NCBI RefSeq assembly: GCF_001586785.1
Contig: NZ_LUFH02000014.1
Span: forward strand, 1 to 64,000
Length of the DNA stretch: 64,000 nucleotides
Direction: 5' to 3'
Origin: Sphaerospermopsis aphanizomenoides BCCUSP55
GTDB taxonomy: Bacteria > Cyanobacteriota > Cyanobacteriia > Cyanobacteriales > Nostocaceae
Position 1 is the first letter of the stretch. Each line of letters starts with the position of its first letter. The position numbers and the translations under genes are program-made. The notes under the pieces were generated by a model. The model did no database searches. It saw only the letters and a list, made by a program, of their open reading frames with translations, and was not told where the DNA came from. Below, in pieces: positions 17,199-25,852 of the stretch.

Positions 17199-17330
17199 TG
17201 AATTTAGCGGCAGAAAGAATAATTGAGATAGTTAGCAATTGTTGTGTCTATTGTGCGATCGCTTGTCACAATCTTGAGAAAAGCGATTGCGCGGAGTGCA
17301 GTACCGGAAGCAATCGCTGAATGAATTTAC

Positions 17331-18062
17331 CTAACTACTCAAAGCCTTAATAAACCGTTGCAAACTCTTAAACATACTGGGTTTTTTGGCTGGTGTTCCA
17401 TCGCTGGTTTGCGGTTGTCCTTTCATTAAAATCATGTCTATTTCATCACCGGAAGGTTGGTTGGGTAATTCAGCAATTTTTTGATATTCGCCTTGGGTTT
17501 CTAACCACACTTCCCACAGTCCGGGGTAGCAGCGAAAAAGTGCTGTTTCATCATCAACTGGACGCAGATAATAACAAGATTCAATGGTACTAATGAAACG
17601 TTTGCGGGTTTGTCTGGCGGTATAACCAATACCCACCACACCAGAATCTTCTAAACGAGGATTTAACAACACCATAGGGCGTGTGTCTATGATTTCACAC
17701 AGTTTTTCTAATTGTGGGACTTCTACAGAAGTAGGGGCGATAAAGACAAAGATTTCATCTTCTGGTTTAATTTTCGTTTGTGGGGAATTAGCCCTACCTG
17801 TACCGATATCTTCAATTTTAAATTGTGCATCTTGCCACTCACGACGGGCTAAAGCTGCTGCACCAGCATCGGCAAAAAAGACTTTCAGACGGGATTCGTA
17901 TTCAGCAAACAGGGGTAGAAATTGTTCTGCTACCGGCATGAATTTGAGTTCTGGGAACAGAAAATCAACTTGAATCCGAGTCACGCCATCTGCTAAAGCC
18001 AATTTTACCGCTTCACGGGATTGGGCGATCGCTTCTTCTAGGGTTTTGGGTAGTTCAGCCAT
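17331..18062 (-). CDS. DUF1995-family protein (LPA3-like)
   Basis: A 243-residue soluble protein starting MAELPKTLEEAIAQSREAVKLAL, the DUF1995 pattern conserved in cyanobacteria and plastids. Plant relatives (LPA3) assist photosystem II assembly; the cyanobacterial function is less clear. Conserved-looking blocks are RIQVDFLFPEL and MVLLNPRLEDSGVVGIG. It is convergent with dnaE and lies downstream of petA but beyond petA's terminator, so it is probably transcribed separately. Confidence 0.85.
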   Translation of the reverse strand: MAELPKTLEEAIAQSREAVKLALADGVTRIQVDFLFPELKFMPVAEQFLPLFAEYESRLKVFFADAGAAALARREWQDAQFKIEDIGTGRANSPQTKIKPEDEIFVFIAPTSVEVPQLEKLCEIIDTRPMVLLNPRLEDSGVVGIGYTARQTRKRFISTIESCYYLRPVDDETALFRCYPGLWEVWLETQGEYQKIAELPNQPSGDEIDMILMKGQPQTSDGTPAKKPSMFKSLQRFIKALSS

Positions 18063-18139
18063 AATTTAAGAGACTTGATCAACTGTGTGGGTCAATATTC
18101 AATTCTCGCAGTTTGGCCGCTAGACGTTCAGCTTTTTGT

Positions 18140-18187
18140 TTTTTCTGTTCCCTGTTCCCTGTTCCCTATTCCCTGTTCCCTATTCCT
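18140..18187. repeat. short tandem repeat (TTCCCTG/TTCCCTA)
   Basis: About six heptamers of TTCCCTG/TTCCCTA lie between the DUF1995 gene and the petA terminator. This is the complement of the GGGAATA family also seen at 4842 and 50788. Confidence 0.85.
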
Positions 18188-18221
18188 TAAGCCCTCATAA
18201 ACAACTTTTTCAAACGTACAT

Positions 18222-18250
18222 ATAAAAAAGACAGGCTGATAGCCTGCCCT
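18222..18250 (-). terminator. rho-independent terminator of petA
   Basis: On the minus strand the order is GGGCAGGCT, loop ATC, AGCCTGTC, then CTTTTTTAT. The stem pairs CAGGCT with AGCCTG, and the U-tract follows. It lies 24 bp after the petA stop. Confidence 0.85.
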
Positions 18251-18273
18251 AAACTGAATTATTGAGAGAGAAT

Positions 18274-19275
18274 TTAGAAATTCATCTCCGCAGCTTGGAC
18301 TTTTTCCACCTGCTTCTTCTTCAGCACCAACATAACTTGTGCCAACATAACTAAACAGATGAAGGCAATCATACCTGCAACTCTGGTGGGGTTTTGTAAG
18401 ACTATTTCTGTATCTTTTTGACCGAAACCACCAACGTTGGGATTTACGGTCAGAGCATCACCAGATGCAACTGTTTGTCCTTCAGAGACAATTAATTCTG
18501 GGCCTGCGGGAACGGTATCGTTAACAACGTCACCAGATTCGGTTTTGATGCTAACTACATATTTTACGTTACCGTCTTCATCTTCTGTTTTGGCAATCTT
18601 GCTAATTGTGCCGCCAGCAGAAGCATTGTAAATGTTATTATTGCTCTTTTCACCTGTGGGGTAAACTTGTCCACGTCCTCTGTTACCGCCTACATGAACG
18701 GAATATTTGCCAAAGTGGATATTTTTGTCGGTAGCAGGGTTAGGTGAAAGAACAGGGAAGACGATTTCTTGATATTGTTCACCTGGTAAGGGGCCAACAA
18801 TGACGATGTTTTCTTTATCTTCGCTGTAGGGTTGGAAGTAAATATCGCCTAATTCTTCTTTGAGTTCTTCAGAAATGCGGTCTTCTGGCGCAATCTTGAA
18901 GCCTTCAGGTAACATCAATACGGCACCGACATTTAAGCCGACTTTAGAACCATCAGCACCTACTTGTTGTACGCTGGTGTCGTAGGGTATTTTGACAACG
19001 GCTTTAAATACGGTGTCAGGTAGTACAGATTGGGGTACTTCTACTTCTGTATTTTTTGCTGCTAGGTGACAGTTAGCGCAAACAATCCGCCCTGTCGGTT
19101 CGCGGGGGGTTTCTGGATAAGTTGCTTGCGCCCAGAAGGGATAGGCCGCAGCAGTTTGGGGTAAAGCTAGATCGCTGGTGAAGAAAAAGGTCACGGTGGC
19201 GATCGCTATGAGCAATGTGTTTAACATTACTCTAGCAGTGCGAGTTAGTTTCGCAGGTGTACAGGCGTTTCTCAT
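18274..19275 (-). CDS. petA: cytochrome f of the cytochrome b6f complex
   Basis: A 333-residue precursor. Residues 1-44 are a signal peptide (hydrophobic 17-35, ending TAAA), and mature cytochrome f begins Tyr45-Pro-Phe-Trp, the Tyr amino group being the axial heme ligand. The c-type heme motif CANCH is at 66-70. A single C-terminal membrane anchor lies at about 297-317, followed by KKKQVEK on the cytoplasmic side. It carries electrons from the Rieske protein to plastocyanin or cytochrome c6 in the thylakoid lumen. It follows petC (petC-petA order), 151 bp downstream, and has a clear terminator. Confidence 0.98.
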   Translation of the reverse strand: MRNACTPAKLTRTARVMLNTLLIAIATVTFFFTSDLALPQTAAAYPFWAQATYPETPREPTGRIVCANCHLAAKNTEVEVPQSVLPDTVFKAVVKIPYDTSVQQVGADGSKVGLNVGAVLMLPEGFKIAPEDRISEELKEELGDIYFQPYSEDKENIVIVGPLPGEQYQEIVFPVLSPNPATDKNIHFGKYSVHVGGNRGRGQVYPTGEKSNNNIYNASAGGTISKIAKTEDEDGNVKYVVSIKTESGDVVNDTVPAGPELIVSEGQTVASGDALTVNPNVGGFGQKDTEIVLQNPTRVAGMIAFICLVMLAQVMLVLKKKQVEKVQAAEMNF

Positions 19276-19284
19276 CTCTATAAA

Positions 19285-19423
19285 GTCATTAGTCAGTGGT
19301 TAGTTGTCAGTGGTCAGTTGTCAGTGGTCGGTTGTCAAAAATTGACTTTAGACTAATAACTCATCACTTATTACTCAGAACTCAGCACTCAGAACTCAGC
19401 ACTCAGAACTCAGCACTCGGAAC
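19285..19423. repeat. tandem repeats between petC and petA
   Basis: Two arrays fill the gap: GTCAGTGGTCAGTT-type units (about 19290-19340) and ACTCAGAACTCAGC units (about 19372-19420). The arrays lie inside what should be the petCA transcript. Confidence 0.85.
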
Positions 19424-19426
19424 TGT

Positions 19427-19966
19427 TTAAGCCCACCAAGGTGCTTCGTTGGTGCGGAAGTCTGTTTCTGTCCAAGGGGTCAAAACGATTTTGTCGTCGT
19501 TGACATTGGCGTGAGCTAGTGCCAAAGACCTGGGTGCAGGACCGCGGACAACTTTACCAGTCGCATCGTACTGGGAACCGTGGCAAGGACATTTAAACTT
19601 GTTCTCTGCTACGTTCCAAGGTACAACACATCCTAGGTGGGTGCAGATAGCGTTAATGCCATAGTCTGCGATCGCTTCTTTGCTTTCGACGACAATATAA
19701 GTAGGATCTCCCTTCAGTCCTTGTACTAAAGTGCGATCGCCTACATTATGGCTTTCTAGAAACTGACTGACGCTAACATCGTTACCTAGTTCGTTTTTTG
19801 CAGTTGCACCACCACCAGCACCACCGCTGCTGGGGGGGATAAAGTACTTAACCACAGGATACAATGCACCTAGCGCCACTCCGGTAACAGTCCCAAAAGT
19901 GAGCAGGTTCATGAACTGACGACGACCCATATCAGGAACGTCCATTGATTCGGAAAATTGAGCCAT
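19427..19966 (-). CDS. petC: Rieske iron-sulfur protein of cytochrome b6f
   Basis: A 179-residue protein with an N-terminal twin-Arg (GRRQF at 14-18) and a membrane segment at 20-43, then a Gly-rich hinge ([10 protein letters not shown]). The cluster-binding motifs are CTHLGC (Cys108, His110, Cys113) and CPCH (Cys126, Cys128, His129); ligands are Cys108/His110/Cys126/His129, with Cys113-Cys128 as the disulfide. It oxidises plastoquinol and passes the electron to cytochrome f. It is the first gene of the petCA pair. Confidence 0.98.
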   Translation of the reverse strand: MAQFSESMDVPDMGRRQFMNLLTFGTVTGVALGALYPVVKYFIPPSSGGAGGGATAKNELGNDVSVSQFLESHNVGDRTLVQGLKGDPTYIVVESKEAIADYGINAICTHLGCVVPWNVAENKFKCPCHGSQYDATGKVVRGPAPRSLALAHANVNDDKIVLTPWTETDFRTNEAPWWA

Positions 19967-20298
19967 AATCTACGCGCTCTTTGTGTAATTTATTAAGCAT
20001 TTTCACAAGAGTACCAGCACTTGAGCCACCCTTGTCTGAGTCGAAATGCGAACGCTCTCAGCGATGCCACAATTCTCTGTTCCAAGATATCTTGAGCATC
20101 TTTTCTGTTAGCATTACATTTCTTTATATCCTTATCATACTGGAGTTACGGAACTTAACATCATAACTAAATGTAAAATCTAATTGAGAACAGCTATGCT
20201 CCCATAATGAAATAGGCTGTAATCCTTCACAGCGAGACAAAAGTCTCAGCATATTGCCAAACCAAAATCCAAAATCCCAACCAAATTCTGAAATATAT

Positions 20299-20607
20299 AT
20301 GACAGGACAGGAATTTCGTCAACTGTTAATTGATAAATGGGGATATTCTTATGATGTCCAGTTACGTAGGACACAGGGGAAGATATTTCTACAAGTGATG
20401 TGGAAATATCTGGAGCAAGCTTCATTCCCTTTAAGCGAAACTCAGTACCAAGAACATCTGGACAGTATTGCTAATTATCTCAATGCCTTGGGAGGAACAA
20501 TACAAGTACAAACTTTTATTAGCCAAACAAAGGAACGTCCCCGACTAGGTAAGGCTGTTAGTATCCCTCTCGACTTGGGCGATCGCGCTTCCGAATGGAT
20601 ATTATGA
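20299..20607 (+). CDS. DUF3067-family protein
   Basis: A 102-residue protein from ATG 20299 (MTGQEFRQLLIDKWGYSYDV). The frame is open further upstream to a TTG at 20254, but that part is read from AATCCAAAATCC-type repeat sequence and looks non-native. The protein matches the cyanobacterial and plastid DUF3067 group: helical, with a conserved KIFLQVMWKYLEQASFPL stretch. Function unknown. It is divergent from petC and shares a ~330-bp intergenic region with it. Confidence 0.8.
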   Translation: MTGQEFRQLLIDKWGYSYDVQLRRTQGKIFLQVMWKYLEQASFPLSETQYQEHLDSIANYLNALGGTIQVQTFISQTKERPRLGKAVSIPLDLGDRASEWIL

Positions 20608-20803
20608 ACAATTCAAAATTCACAATTCAGGACTGAGGCAATGATAGTCTGAAGATGTCGTGGTTTATAGAATTTCAATTCTATGTTTTTTAACTTAGAC
20701 GCAAGTCCGGAAATTGTAGATATAACCCTGTAAAACCAGATGAAATGTAACTTTCTTGAGTTTGAGTTTTTAATTTTTAATTTTTAATTTTTAATTGCTA
20801 CTT

Positions 20804-22186
20804 ATGTCAATAATTATTGCTGGAGAACGTAGTGGTGTTGGTAAAACAACAGTAACACTCTCCCTGTTAGCATCTTTAAGCCGTCGTGGTGTCAATATCC
20901 AATCCTTTAAGGTTGGACCAGACTATATTGATCCGATGTTTCATCAATATGTTACTGGTCGTCCTTGTCGAAATTTAGATCCTGTACTAACTTCAGAAAG
21001 TTATGTCCAAAAATGTTTTTATCATCATGCTTCCCAGTGTGAATATAATTTGATTGAAGGGGTCATGGGGTTGTTTGATGGTGTTGGTAATTCCTGGGAT
21101 AAAAGTGACAACGTGACATTTGCCAGTACGGCACACATAGCTAAATTATTAGATGTACCTGTGGTCTTGGTAATTGATTGTAGTCGGTTGTCTGGTTCAG
21201 TAGCAGCGATCGCTCATGGTTATTGTTCTTTAGATAGTAGAATTAAAATCGCCGGGTTAGTATTGAATCGTGTCGGTAGCGATCGCCATTTATCATTATT
21301 AAAAAATTCCCTTGCACCTCTAAATTTACCTATTCTAGGCATATTGCGACGACAAGATAATATCACCATTCCTGACCGTCATCTGGGATTAGTACCCACC
21401 GAAGAATTACCCGAATTAGATCATACAATTAATCGTCTTGCAGATTTAGGTGATAGTTGTTTTGATTGGGAAAAATTATCACCATTACTGAATGTAAATC
21501 CAAGTTCATTAATTCCTCCTCAATCATCAAAATCCCAAATCCCACATCCCCAACCCAAAATTGCAGTTGCACGGGATAAAGCCTTTAATTTCTACTATCA
21601 AGATAACTTAGATTTACTGCAAGAGTTAGGGACAGAATTAGTATTTTGGAGTCCTTTAAAAGATAGAGAATTACCACCAAATATACAAGGAATGTATTTT
21701 GGAGGTGGGTTTCCCGAAGTATTTGCATCAGAATTAGCTGCCAATACCCAAATTTTAAAAGCAGTAAAATCAGCTATTTTAGCAGGAATGCCGACAATTG
21801 CCGAATGTGGCGGTTTGATGTATTTATGTGAGCAAATAATTGATTTTGACGGTAAATATTGGCCAATGGTGGGCATATTACCCACATCTGCACAAATGGA
21901 TAAAAAGTTAACTTTAGGATATCGTCGTGCAGTAGTTTTACAAAATAGTTTTTTATTGCATGAGGGAAAAAATATCTATGGACATGAATTTCATCGTTCT
22001 CATTTAATTACTCATCCTCAACAACCATTATTTGATACTTATCGCTGTGACTGTGATGAAAATACAGGATTTGAAGGTTGGAATTTATCTAATGTTCATG
22101 CTTCTTATATACATCAACACTGGGGAGAAAGTGTAGAAATTCCCCAAAGGTTTCTACAAAAATGTCTAAAATTTAGAGAAAATTGA
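20804..22186 (+). CDS. cbiA: cobyrinate a,c-diamide synthase
   Basis: About 460 residues from ATG 20804; three further in-frame codons reach TTG 20795. The N-terminal P-loop (GERSGVGKTTV) belongs to the dethiobiotin-synthetase-like ATPase domain. The C-terminal class-I glutamine amidotransferase domain has the nucleophile Cys in AECGGLMYL (~residue 335) and a late conserved His (ASYIHQHW). It amidates the a and c side chains of cobyrinate in cobalamin synthesis. No other cobalamin genes are adjacent, and I saw no cobalamin riboswitch in the ~200 bp upstream. Confidence 0.93.
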   Translation: MSIIIAGERSGVGKTTVTLSLLASLSRRGVNIQSFKVGPDYIDPMFHQYVTGRPCRNLDPVLTSESYVQKCFYHHASQCEYNLIEGVMGLFDGVGNSWDKSDNVTFASTAHIAKLLDVPVVLVIDCSRLSGSVAAIAHGYCSLDSRIKIAGLVLNRVGSDRHLSLLKNSLAPLNLPILGILRRQDNITIPDRHLGLVPTEELPELDHTINRLADLGDSCFDWEKLSPLLNVNPSSLIPPQSSKSQIPHPQPKIAVARDKAFNFYYQDNLDLLQELGTELVFWSPLKDRELPPNIQGMYFGGGFPEVFASELAANTQILKAVKSAILAGMPTIAECGGLMYLCEQIIDFDGKYWPMVGILPTSAQMDKKLTLGYRRAVVLQNSFLLHEGKNIYGHEFHRSHLITHPQQPLFDTYRCDCDENTGFEGWNLSNVHASYIHQHWGESVEIPQRFLQKCLKFREN

Positions 22187-22232
22187 TAATTGACATTTAA
22201 CTCTGTTCCCAGTTAAGAGTTCCCTTCTATAA

Positions 22233-22658
22233 CTAATGACTAATACTTTCATTCAGCCTACGAATTATTCGAGATAGTTCACGAATAATATTCACAGCAA
22301 TTTCTGGAGTTTCTTCAATAGCATCATACAGTTGTTCTTGAGTCAGTTCCAAACATTCACAAGGTTCTAAGGTGGTGACAGACGCAGAACGGGGTTGAGT
22401 ATCAAATACAGCCATTTCTCCAAAGTATTTTCCCGGGTCTACTTCAGCTAATTTAGTCTCACCGATATGGACTTTGACTCTACCAGATACAATAATGTAA
22501 AGAGAGCGCCCTTCTTCACCTTGTTTAAAAATACTGTGATTTGTTGGATATGATAACTCATTCATCACTGAAGCCAGTCGTACTACAAAATCATCTCGCA
22601 ATTCGTTAAAAATAGGAACGCGCCGGACAAATAACAAACGATCAACACTAGTGAGCAT
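22233..22658 (-). CDS. cyclic nucleotide-binding domain protein
   Basis: A 141-residue single-domain protein with a CAP/PKA-type fold: GEEGRSLYIIVSGRVKV near residue 47 and a phosphate-binding cassette FGEMAVFDTQPRSAS at about 79-93, including the Glu and Arg that bind cNMP. There is no HTH domain, so it is not a CRP-type regulator by itself. It may regulate a partner protein, which is not visible here. It is convergent with cbiA. Confidence 0.85.
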   Translation of the reverse strand: MLTSVDRLLFVRRVPIFNELRDDFVVRLASVMNELSYPTNHSIFKQGEEGRSLYIIVSGRVKVHIGETKLAEVDPGKYFGEMAVFDTQPRSASVTTLEPCECLELTQEQLYDAIEETPEIAVNIIRELSRIIRRLNESISH

Positions 22659-23208
22659 AATTACTATAACAATCTGATTTGATTTATAAACTTACTTTTG
22701 GACACGAAGAACAGGGAAAAAAGAACAAGGAAGTTAGATGTATACGGAATTTTTCATGCATCACCTGTTTTGAATTTAGATAGTAGACCGCTAGTAAAAG
22801 TAATTTTTGCAAAAATTGGCAAAAGGTTAAAGGTTAAAGAAAAATTTTCAGTTTTACTCCTTCCCCTTTCACCGACTTCTGCAAGAGGTCTAGTGATTAG
22901 ATTTATCTTATACCAGTAAATGATTAAATTAGTGATATTTATAGATACTTTCATATTTGGCATCATAAATTGAGATTTCGGTATTAACCCCTATGTAAGA
23001 TATAACTTTACTAGATAAGGGTTAAGTAAATTTATTTTTACAATATATCAAAAATTACTATCAATAGTGATATGCTAACTATTATTGTCAAGTATCAAAA
23101 ATTATCTGAGCTTGACAGAATAGACTAGGTGGGAATTTTCCAACCAGACATTTGATATCCTGACAAAATTTTTCTTGATCAATACCATCTTTACTCCAGC
23201 ATATTATT
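22659..23208. other. 550-bp intergenic region without a recognised gene
   Basis: AT-rich DNA between a divergent gene pair. Short open frames on both strands at 22698-22966 have no recognisable protein pattern. Promoters for both flanking genes are expected here, but I cannot pick convincing -35/-10 boxes. Confidence 0.5.
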
Positions 23209-24207
23209 ATGTACTTTATAGACAATTATGCTCCCATAGAAATTTACAATCATTTACATAGCAAAATTATCTATGAACAGCAATTTACCCCTATTAAGTC
23301 TTCAGAGCTAGATACAGTAAATGAGTCTTTTACTATAAAATTCAGTCAAGAATCTCTAAATCAAAAAACTCCTGTAACCACAGATGTACCAACTAATTAT
23401 TTAAGTCAAGTTCCCCCAGTAGAACCAGATAAAAGTGATGCTCCAGTTCGTGAAAATAGCTTACAAACAGAACCTCAATATCCTGAACAAAAGCCATTTA
23501 AACCACAAAAACTGCCCTTAGTTTTAGAAAAAAGAAAAGCACGGCCGCCTTCATCTCCAGGTATTACCATGCTCACACCATCAGCCTATGGTAAATCTTG
23601 GGGAAGAGCTTCTGTTGGTGTGGGAATACAATCTCGCGCTCGGTTTACTGATACAGCGGATGGAGTGTTAGGGGTTGGTTTCGGTCTTGGTGATGCGAGA
23701 AAATCGGTCGGTTTAGATATCAACATAGGCGTTGTTGATTTAGATACATTTGAAGATGGAAACATTAGTTTCAAATTACATCGTCAACTTCCAGCAGATT
23801 TTGCAGTGGCTGTTGGTGTTAAAAACTTTATCACTTTTGGTGATACTGATGGGGGTCAATCTGGTTACGGTGTAATTACTAAAATGTTCCGTCTCCAGGA
23901 TAGTGAAAGTCAGCCTTTTAGCCGGGTGTATGTGTCTGCTGGTGTGGGTGGAGGACAGTTTCGCTCAGAATCAGATATTAGCAATCAAATTGATTCGGTT
24001 GGTGTTTTTGGCAGTATAGCTTTAAGAGTCGCTAAACCTGTGAATGCAATTGTTGAATGGAGTGGACAAGATTTAGGCTTAGGTGTATCTGTAGCTCCAT
24101 TTGAGAATATTCCTTTGGTAATTACGCCAGGAATTAGTGACATGACTGGCAATGCTGGTGATGGTACACGCTTTATCTTAGGAGTTGGTTATAGCTTTTC
24201 GTTTTAA
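23209..24207 (+). CDS. beta-strand-rich (barrel-like) protein upstream of CHAT protease
   Basis: A 332-residue protein. Residues 1-110 are polar, Pro/Gln-rich and probably disordered. From about residue 120 onward, alternating Gly/aromatic beta-strand patterns dominate (SWGRASVGVGIQSRARF, KSVGLDINIGVVDL, GDGTRFILGVGYSFSF), and the chain ends in Phe, as outer-membrane barrels often do. No signal peptide is seen, and an in-frame stop at 23176 rules out a longer N-terminus. It is 33 bp upstream of a secreted CHAT-domain gene, implying an operon. An outer-membrane or surface role is inference. Confidence 0.65.
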   Translation: MYFIDNYAPIEIYNHLHSKIIYEQQFTPIKSSELDTVNESFTIKFSQESLNQKTPVTTDVPTNYLSQVPPVEPDKSDAPVRENSLQTEPQYPEQKPFKPQKLPLVLEKRKARPPSSPGITMLTPSAYGKSWGRASVGVGIQSRARFTDTADGVLGVGFGLGDARKSVGLDINIGVVDLDTFEDGNISFKLHRQLPADFAVAVGVKNFITFGDTDGGQSGYGVITKMFRLQDSESQPFSRVYVSAGVGGGQFRSESDISNQIDSVGVFGSIALRVAKPVNAIVEWSGQDLGLGVSVAPFENIPLVITPGISDMTGNAGDGTRFILGVGYSFSF

Positions 24208-24240
24208 AGAAATTTATCACTGGATTTTAGGATAAAATCA

Positions 24241-25785
24241 ATGAAATTTTCTCGTTCATTTCTGTCAATTTTTTTATCAGTTATTTTAGTGATTTTGTTT
24301 TTTAAATCTGTTCAAGCTCAAGTAGGAAATCAGTCAGACATTACTAATCCTGACCCTCAAGAATTTGTCCCCAATCAGTCAGACATTACTAATCCTGACC
24401 CTCAAGAAATTAATGATAATTCTAGTAATACACCTGGTACTCCAATTGTTGATCGTCCAACCTTTGATAGGAATTTTTCAGAATTAACAGCAGAGGAAGC
24501 AGTTGCCCAAATTGAGGAACTGCAAGCCTTAGAATATGGAACGCAGCTTGGTATTGATTTTTTTGGTGAGATTACTTCAGCAGAAGAAATTGGTGACGAA
24601 CTCAGTAATTTGTCTAGGTTAACAGGCAAAAATGCAGCAGTTCTTTACGTCACTTCCTTACAAGATAAACTCAGCTTAATTCTCATTCCACCAAAGCCAC
24701 AAGACAAAGATTTGTTAAATGAAGAAAATTCACCAAAACCTAAAAATGACAAATCAGTAAAAACTGGTGAAATTGTTCGTGAATATGTGGGAGAAGCTAA
24801 CAACAGCAATATCCAAAAAGTAGCTCAAGATTTTCGTTCTAAAGTTACCAATTTTCGAGAAAAAAGTTACTTTATACCTGCACAAAAGCTCTATGAATGG
24901 ATAATTAAACCTATAGAACCAGCCCTACAAGCCAATAAAATTAATACTGTCATATTTTCCCTGGATAGGGGTTTACGTACTCTCCCCATTGCTGCATTGT
25001 ATGACGGTAATCAGTTTCTGATTGAAAAATACAGTGTTGGGATTATACCTAGTTTTAGTCTCACAGATACCCGTTATATTCCCATAGTTAAATCTGATAT
25101 TCTGGCTTTAGGGATATCACAAAGTACAGAAGGGCAAGATCCTTTACCATCTGTACCTGTAGAAATCAACACAGTAAGTAAAGAACTTTGGCGTTCTCAA
25201 AGTCAGACTTTATTGGATCAAGAATCTACATTAGAGAATCTTGAATCTCTCAGTCGTAAAAAGCATTTTGGAATTCTGCACTTAGCCACTCATGGAGATT
25301 TTAAACCAGGAAAAATTAATAATTCTTACATTCAACTTTGGAATCAAAAAATACGCATAGATCAATTAAGAAAGTTATCTCAAGAATTAGGATGGAGTAA
25401 AGAACCTAAAGTAGAAATGTTGGTTTTAAGTGCTTGTAGAACTGCTGTGGGTAGCGATGAAGCAGAATTAGGATTTTCTGGGTTAGCAGTGCAAGCAGGA
25501 GTGAAAACTGTTTTGGGTAGTTTGTGGTATGTTAGTGATCAAGGTTCTCTAGCCTTGATGACCAAATTTTACGATGAGTTAAATACTATACCCTTGCGGT
25601 CTGAGTCTCTGAGACAAGCTCAGATAGCAATGTTGAAAGAAGAAGTCCGTATAGCAGATGGAAAGTTATACCTGTCTCCAGAAAAGAGCATTCCTCTCAC
25701 TCCAGAACTGTTGAATTCAGGTAACATTGACTTATCTCATCCATATTATTGGTCGGCTTTTACCATTATTGGCAACTGGAATTAA
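24241..25785 (+). CDS. exported CHAT-domain (caspase-like) peptidase
   Basis: A 514-residue protein with a signal peptide at 1-26 (KFSRSFLSIFLSVILVILFF, cleavage near VQAQ). A 14-residue unit (NQSDITNPDPQE core) occurs twice just after it. Residues ~200-514 are a CHAT domain: the catalytic His351 lies in LATHGDF and the catalytic Cys399 in LSACRTA, followed by GLAVQAGVKTVLGSLWYVSD. CHAT proteins are separase/caspase-like cysteine peptidases. Most cyanobacterial members have TPR repeats; this one has none and is exported. Its partner is probably the beta-rich protein encoded just upstream. Confidence 0.88.
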   Translation: MKFSRSFLSIFLSVILVILFFKSVQAQVGNQSDITNPDPQEFVPNQSDITNPDPQEINDNSSNTPGTPIVDRPTFDRNFSELTAEEAVAQIEELQALEYGTQLGIDFFGEITSAEEIGDELSNLSRLTGKNAAVLYVTSLQDKLSLILIPPKPQDKDLLNEENSPKPKNDKSVKTGEIVREYVGEANNSNIQKVAQDFRSKVTNFREKSYFIPAQKLYEWIIKPIEPALQANKINTVIFSLDRGLRTLPIAALYDGNQFLIEKYSVGIIPSFSLTDTRYIPIVKSDILALGISQSTEGQDPLPSVPVEINTVSKELWRSQSQTLLDQESTLENLESLSRKKHFGILHLATHGDFKPGKINNSYIQLWNQKIRIDQLRKLSQELGWSKEPKVEMLVLSACRTAVGSDEAELGFSGLAVQAGVKTVLGSLWYVSDQGSLALMTKFYDELNTIPLRSESLRQAQIAMLKEEVRIADGKLYLSPEKSIPLTPELLNSGNIDLSHPYYWSAFTIIGNWN

Positions 25786-25852
25786 TATTTTCTGTTAGTT
25801 GTCAATAGTTAATGTCTTTGCTGTAAGCTGTCACCTACTTCCTGGAAATTGA

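Noticed and set aside
20608..20803. Cobalamin riboswitch upstream of cbiA
   Set aside because: I looked for the B12-box and kissing-loop pattern by eye and did not find one; only TTTTTAA tandem repeats are evident.
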